Below, piece by piece: positions 60,323 to 64,000 of a stretch of 64,000 nucleotides of DNA (within the stretch, counting starts at the first letter, position 1; each line of letters starts with the position of its first letter). The translations under genes and the position numbers were made by a program. Source of the stretch: Lachnospiraceae bacterium (lineage in GTDB: Bacteria; Bacillota; Clostridia; Lachnospirales; Lachnospiraceae). The stretch spans positions 62,001 to 126,000 of the forward strand of contig CAJTHM010000017.1 in assembly GCA_910576125.1 (NCBI GenBank), in the 5' to 3' direction. A model generated the notes under the pieces. That model worked only from the letters and a program-made list of their open reading frames with translations. It did not search any database and was not told the origin of the DNA.

Positions 60323-60391
60323 TCAAACGCTCCTCTCTCCTGCCTGCAGGCTCCATTCATTTCTTGTTGTTGTCATAAAAAACACCCTGTT

Positions 60392-60445
60392 TCAAATATC
60401 AAATAGGGATTCCAGCCCTTCCTGTGCCGGTTCAAAATCCGACAT
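60392..60445 (-). pseudogene. Fragment matching the C-terminus of the SMI1 gene
   Basis: Encodes 'FEPAQEGLESLFDI' then stop; the intact gene at 56951 ends 'VQERLEALFDV'. The DNA is similar too. It shows that a second SMI1 gene once lay here or that the cluster was rearranged. Confidence 0.55.
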
Positions 60446-60463
60446 CTTTACAGAAGCGGCATA

Positions 60464-60481
60464 TGAAATCGTCAAGCAGTA
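60464..60481 (-). repeat. Isolated 18-bp end of the 98-bp element
   Basis: TGAAATCGTCAAGCAGTA, followed by TA, matches the end of copies A and B with one change. The rest of the element is missing and unrelated sequence (the SMI1 fragment) lies alongside. It marks an old insertion or deletion between the fragment and the ATPase gene. Confidence 0.5.
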
Positions 60482-60485
60482 TACA

Positions 60486-61871
60486 TTATTTCAGCATATC
60501 CGAGTATGCAACAAGCGTCACATTCCCCATTTCTGCCGCCTTATCCATACAGCCCTTTGTAAAGTCCGTTTTTGCAAAGAGATAGAAATGCTTTTGTTTA
60601 TAATGAAACAAATTGCTGCGCTCTACAAGGGTTTCCAGAACGCTTAGGTCAACTTTTTCGTTTGTCCACTTGCACTCGGCAAACAGTGCGGAGTCCCTAT
60701 CCGTGCCCATGATGTCAATTTCTTCCTGTGTCCTGGTCTTGGGGTTCGTCCCCCACCAGCGGCCGAGGTCACAGAAATCCACGGCGCATTTCCCGTCAAG
60801 CAGCAGTCTCCAAAGGTATTGCCTGCAGATTTCCTCAAACACGCCGCCCATATAGGCTGAAAGCTCAGGAGCAATCCTCTTATAGGCAAGATTGGCGGCA
60901 CCTCGGGAAATAATCGAGGCATTTTCCGGGACAAAGCGATACCAAAACCGGAACATATTATCCTCAATAGAGTAGATGGTCTTGCGGCTGGATTTTTCGC
61001 CGTAGGGCGATTCTTTTTTTACGATGCCCAGGGCGGTGAGATTCTTCATGTAGGTAGCGCACACGCTGGTATCTTCATCGATTTTGTTGGAGATTTCATT
61101 CATTTTGGAGCAGCCCATGGCAATCGCCGTAACGACTGCATTGTAAATCGCCGGTTCGCGCACTTCTTGCTTTAAGAGATTGTTCGGCTCTTCAAACATA
61201 GCGGAAGCGGGATTCAAATAAGTGTTTTTAATATTCTCCTCAATGGAAAGGCTGTCATCCATCTGCATCAGATACTGCGGCGTTCCGCCGACAACCCCGT
61301 ATGCAAACGCCTTGTCGATATCAGAAAATCTGGTAAAATAGCGGCAGGCTTCAAAAAAGTCGAAGGGATTGATTTTAAGCTGTGCCGTTCTTCTTCCGTA
61401 AAGGGGCGCTTTATACGCCAGGACATGATCCTCCATATAAGACATGGAAGAACCGCAGAGAATCAGGAAGAGCTTAGAACTGTCCTTATTTTTATCAATC
61501 AAAAGCTGGAGCGTGGATGCAAGGCTCTTGGATGCACGGGCAATATAGGGGTATTCGTCGAGGACAAGCACGAGCCTTTTCGTCTTTGCCAGTTCAAATA
61601 CATATTCCAGCGCCGCTTGAAAGGATGCAAAAGACAGACCGACTGCCATTCCCGTGTCATATTCCATAATACATCTGGAAAAGTTGTCTAAGTTCTGCTT
61701 TGCATTGGTTTCAACACCGGTAAAGAAAATGGTGTCTTTCTCTTTTGAAAACTCGCTGATAAGGGCGGTCTTGCCGACCCGGCGGCGACCGTAGATAACC
61801 GCAAATTCAAACTTGCCGGAATGGTATAGCTTATTGAGTGTATCCAATTCCTGTTGCCTGCCTATAAACAT
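60486..61871 (-). CDS. AAA ATPase of the DUF234 / archaeal-type family
   Basis: 461 residues. Walker A 'GRRRVGKTALISEFS', Walker B 'LVLVLDEYPYIA', a central winged helix ('KMNEISNKIDEDTSVCATYMK'), and a C-terminal nuclease-like DUF234 domain with a PD-(D/E)xK-type pattern ('EEIDIMGTDRDSALFAECKW'). Function is not established; such genes often occur in accessory DNA and may act in defence or mobile-element biology. GGAGG site before ATG. Only 4 nt separate its stop from the element end. Confidence 0.85.
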   Translation of the reverse strand: MFIGRQQELDTLNKLYHSGKFEFAVIYGRRRVGKTALISEFSKEKDTIFFTGVETNAKQNLDNFSRCIMEYDTGMAVGLSFASFQAALEYVFELAKTKRLVLVLDEYPYIARASKSLASTLQLLIDKNKDSSKLFLILCGSSMSYMEDHVLAYKAPLYGRRTAQLKINPFDFFEACRYFTRFSDIDKAFAYGVVGGTPQYLMQMDDSLSIEENIKNTYLNPASAMFEEPNNLLKQEVREPAIYNAVVTAIAMGCSKMNEISNKIDEDTSVCATYMKNLTALGIVKKESPYGEKSSRKTIYSIEDNMFRFWYRFVPENASIISRGAANLAYKRIAPELSAYMGGVFEEICRQYLWRLLLDGKCAVDFCDLGRWWGTNPKTRTQEEIDIMGTDRDSALFAECKWTNEKVDLSVLETLVERSNLFHYKQKHFYLFAKTDFTKGCMDKAAEMGNVTLVAYSDMLK

Positions 61872-61946
61872 CGGCGCACCTCCAAAATTAGTGGTTTACG
61901 ATTTACTTAAATATAATTGACTTTTCTTGCATTGTCAACAGCTTTT

Positions 61947-62111
61947 CTAGCCTTCACTTCCTTCTCCTGAATCCCGTCCCGGCATACCGGCCAGTTCCTC
62001 TCGTTTTTGTTTCGCCCTCTCTGCCTCTTCCGGATTCAGCCCTTGGAGCACCTGGATTATCCTGTCCTGGTCTGTTTTCCCCACCAGCCCCATTCCGATT
62101 GCGCCCTTCAA
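61947..62111 (-). CDS. Small basic-acidic protein downstream of the DUF5713 gene
   Basis: About 54 residues from TTG at 62111 (GGGAGG site just upstream): 'GMGLVGKTDQDRIIQVLQGL', 'NPEEAERAKQKREELAGMPG', Gly/Ser-rich end. It starts 10 nt after the DUF5713 stop, so it is probably cotranscribed. Not recognised. Confidence 0.45.
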   Translation of the reverse strand: MKGAIGMGLVGKTDQDRIIQVLQGLNPEEAERAKQKREELAGMPGRDSGEGSEG

Positions 62112-62121
62112 TATACCTCCC

Positions 62122-62448
62122 TCACCAGTCCCGCTCCCGGATGGCTTCCTCCACATCAATGGGAATGCCGAACCACGCCAGAATGTAGCCCACGCTTTCC
62201 CCGACGCAGTCCCGAGCCACCGTCTCTATCTCACTGTCGTTCTCCTCGAACTCCTCCTGCAGGTCATTGATGGCGCAGACCGCTTCGTCCAGCTTCTCCT
62301 GAACCGCCTCCCTGTCCGTCTCGCCCTTCTCCAGCAAATCGATGACCTTTTGCAGCTCTGCCTTCACCTTGTCCACCAGAAAATCCGGAAAGTATCCGTC
62401 CTGATACATTTCTTTCAACAGCTTATAATTTTTGTCAAATGTTTTCAT
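62122..62448 (-). CDS. DUF5713 family protein
   Basis: 108 residues, acidic and helical: 'TFDKNYKLLKEMYQDGYFPDFLVDKVK', 'AINDLQEEFEENDSEIETVARD' and 'GIPIDVEEAIRERDW', the full pattern of DUF5713. Function unknown; members often occur in immunity-type clusters. ATG (62446-62448) with AAAGGAG. Transcribed from the promoter at 62606-62634. Confidence 0.82.
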   Translation of the reverse strand: MKTFDKNYKLLKEMYQDGYFPDFLVDKVKAELQKVIDLLEKGETDREAVQEKLDEAVCAINDLQEEFEENDSEIETVARDCVGESVGYILAWFGIPIDVEEAIRERDW

Positions 62449-62605
62449 CCATTTTCTCCTTTCAGACATCTCCGGCCGCCTCCCGGCATCCGCCGGGCTC
62501 CCCGCCGACCGCCATGTGCCGATACCGCCGAATCCCTGCAGCCTGCGGGAACAGCCGGTCCTCCGCCTGCTGCTGCCGTATCCGGCTTATGCCGCTGACA
62601 GTTCC

Positions 62606-62634
62606 ATTATACCGCCGCCCCGCCTGCAAATCAA
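62606..62634 (-). promoter_or_regulatory. Promoter upstream of the DUF5713 gene
   Basis: Minus strand: TTGATT (62634-62629), 17 bp, TATAAT (62611-62606). The 439-bp gap 62449-62887 holds this and the TetR promoter; nothing else was recognised, and short frames there look spurious. Confidence 0.5.
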
Positions 62635-62810
62635 TGCGGGAGCCGGAAAAACTTACCCGCCTCCTGTGCCCTATATCCACGCATCACGAAAACAGCCCCA
62701 AAAGCCCGCACCTCCACGCTCCCCACACCAAGACATCCTGCGCGCGCCAAAAGAAAACGGCGCGGCCGCCTATCCCAAATATGATTGAAGTTGATTCCGC
62801 CATCTCCCTC

Positions 62811-62839
62811 TTGCAATCTCCTATCGGATATGCTAAAAT
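62811..62839 (+). promoter_or_regulatory. Promoter of the TetR gene
   Basis: TTGCAA (62811-62816), 17 bp, TAAAAT (62834-62839); leader about 43 nt. Confidence 0.45.
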
Positions 62840-62887
62840 AAAGCCAAATTCCAGGATTTGTTTTTATTTCAAGAAGGGAGTGATGGA

Positions 62888-63508
62888 GTGCCCAAGGTAG
62901 CCTACTCTGAGGAGGACAGGGAACGCATCAGAACGGAGCTTGTCACAGCGGGGCTGGAGCTGATGGCAAAACAGGGCATACAACGTACCACTGTAGAGCA
63001 GATATATAAAAAAGTAGGGATTTCCCGCACTTTCTTCTATTCTTTTTTTGCCACGAAAGAAGATTTGATTGTCGAGACCCTGTACCTGCAGCAGCCCAGG
63101 CTCATCGCCTATGCGGAAAAGCTCATGGCCGATCCTGCCCTGAGCTGGCGGGACGCTGTAAAGCAGTTTCTCCACACCTGCTGCTATGGCGAGAAAAACG
63201 GAATCGCCATCCTGACCATCGAGGAACAGCAGCTCATTTTCAAGCGCCTGTCAGAGGAAAGCTATCAGGTATTCCGCCAAAAGCAGCGCCGTCTCTTCGG
63301 AGAAATCTTAGAGACTTTCGGAATCGAGGCAGCCCCGGCAAGGGTCGGCTTATTTACGAACCTGAGCCTGGCCGCGATAGTGGTGTGCAAGGCGATTCCC
63401 CATACGCTCCCCCTGTTCGTCCCCGAAGCCGCGGATGAAACGGTGGATTTCCAGCTCAACGCCATTGTGGATGCCCTGGAGAAGTTGAGGGCAGCCCCCA
63501 TGTCCTGA
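62888..63508 (+). CDS. TetR/AcrR-family transcriptional regulator
   Basis: 206 residues. N-terminal helix-turn-helix: 'AGLELMAKQGIQRTTVEQIYKKVGISRTFFYSFFATKEDLI'. The C-terminal ligand domain is not specific. GTG start at 62888 with GGGAG 7 nt upstream; an in-frame ATG at 62858 lies before that ribosome site. Divergent from the DUF5713 gene. It may control the unknown gene that follows. Confidence 0.88.
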   Translation: MPKVAYSEEDRERIRTELVTAGLELMAKQGIQRTTVEQIYKKVGISRTFFYSFFATKEDLIVETLYLQQPRLIAYAEKLMADPALSWRDAVKQFLHTCCYGEKNGIAILTIEEQQLIFKRLSEESYQVFRQKQRRLFGEILETFGIEAAPARVGLFTNLSLAAIVVCKAIPHTLPLFVPEAADETVDFQLNAIVDALEKLRAAPMS

Positions 63509-63538
63509 TCATCATGTCCTGATTATAGGGAAGGAGTC

Positions 63539-63580
63539 AATCCGTCCGGATAGCATGTCATATTCTGACGGATTCCTTTT
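63539..63580 (+). terminator. Terminator after the TetR gene
   Basis: AATCCGTC (63539-63546) and GACGGATT (63567-63574) form a stem, followed by CCTTTT. Confidence 0.5.
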
Positions 63581-63645
63581 CAGGCAAAATAAAAACAAAT
63601 CCGGATATTTGACTTTATTTTCACAAAAAACTTAGGAGGAAAAAG

Positions 63646-64000
63646 ATGGGATTTTTCAGCAAGTTATTTAAGGGGCCCGAAATCGACATGGAAAAGAGCA
63701 ATGCAAACGCAAAGAAAATGCGCGCCCTGTTCAACCAGGTCGTAGAAGACGGGGACAGTTACAGGCTGATCTTCGGATATACCGAGGACGTAAGCCGCTT
63801 CAACTACGGTTTTGTCCATGGGAGCAAATCGAAGATCGGGAACCTGCTCGTGGGCTGGAATGAGGCCAGCCAGACAATCGTGGCCGTGCCCACGGTTCCC
63901 GACCTTTCCGGCTGCGGCGACCCCACTTATTATCGCCGTTCCGAGATTTTGAAGGCCTATCGGAACAAGTACCCCACAGACGCCTTTATCATTTACCCGG
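63646..64000 (+). CDS. Protein of unknown function, cut by window edge
   Basis: 118 residues visible, beginning MGFFSKLFKGPEIDMEKSNA, with 'VVEDGDSYRLIFGYTEDVSRFN', 'IGNLLVGWNEASQTIVAVPTVPDL'. A perfect AGGAGG site lies 6 nt before ATG. The start resembles that of the DUF2185 protein (MGLFGKKK), but no family was recognised. Downstream of the TetR gene. Confidence 0.65.
   Translation, partial: MGFFSKLFKGPEIDMEKSNANAKKMRALFNQVVEDGDSYRLIFGYTEDVSRFNYGFVHGSKSKIGNLLVGWNEASQTIVAVPTVPDLSGCGDPTYYRRSEILKAYRNKYPTDAFIIYP

Noticed and set aside
62462..62900. Several short ORFs in the gap between the DUF5713 and TetR genes
   Set aside because: Pro/Arg-rich random-looking composition, no ribosome sites; the gap is explained by two divergent promoters.

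Overview
The window looks like a chromosome segment of a Lachnospiraceae-type Clostridia bacterium (low-GC Gram-positive phylum, moderate GC). The evidence is the conserved Firmicutes gene order ylxM-ffh-rpsP-khpA-rimM-trmD-rplS-lepB-rbgA-lepB-rnhB-ylqG-ylqH-yraN-pgeF, the large Prs variant, the DUF512/Der pair, VanR/VanS-like and AgrA/AgrC-like two-component systems, and strong AGGAGG-type ribosome binding sites. No rRNA, tRNA or CRISPR array was recognised.

Layout. 1-5.8 kb: a MoxR-type ATPase (cut by the window edge), metF, a soluble hybrid histidine kinase and a MATE exporter. 5.9-12.7 kb: a ZIP metal transporter, gpsA, plsY, der and a DUF512 radical-SAM-like gene, divergent from prs. 12.7-16.2 kb: a two-component system with a very large sensor. 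16.3-27.5 kb: the ribosome/SRP/secretion housekeeping run on the minus strand, including a TrmD fused to a GNAT domain. 27.6-29.1 kb: a secreted lipoprotein nuclease coupled to a small unknown gene. 29.2-40.5 kb: a glycan-use locus with a GH38 alpha-mannosidase, a GH116/DUF608-like glycosidase, a three-gene sugar ABC importer and a GntR-LacI regulator, with near-consensus promoters.

40.5-47.2 kb: accessory DNA with two convergent modules of the same design (LytTR regulator, GHKL kinase, small low-complexity protein starting M-x-x-NGI), meeting at a shared hairpin. 47.2-51.4 kb: a scar of integrated plasmid/ICE DNA made of broken genes (repA, an ABC exporter, a MATE pump, an ABC ATPase) around an intact MarR regulator with a His-rich tail. 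51.4-62.5 kb: a minus-strand run of immunity-like and orphan genes (LRR, DUF2185-DUF4241, double SMI1/KNR4, DUF5713), a serine hydrolase and a DUF234-type ATPase. The end holds a TetR regulator and a cut-off ORF.

The most unusual signal is a family of exactly 98-bp elements flanked by TA on both sides, with TACTGC/GCAGTA ends and two internal hairpins. Two near-identical copies (44001-44098 and 53928-54025) each split a gene that can be rebuilt in frame by removing the element and one TA. A third, strongly diverged 98-bp copy forms the 5' leader of prs (11425-11522). There the long hairpin is kept by paired base changes, and it competes with a second hairpin next to the prs ribosome binding site. 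A lone 18-bp end lies at 60464-60481.
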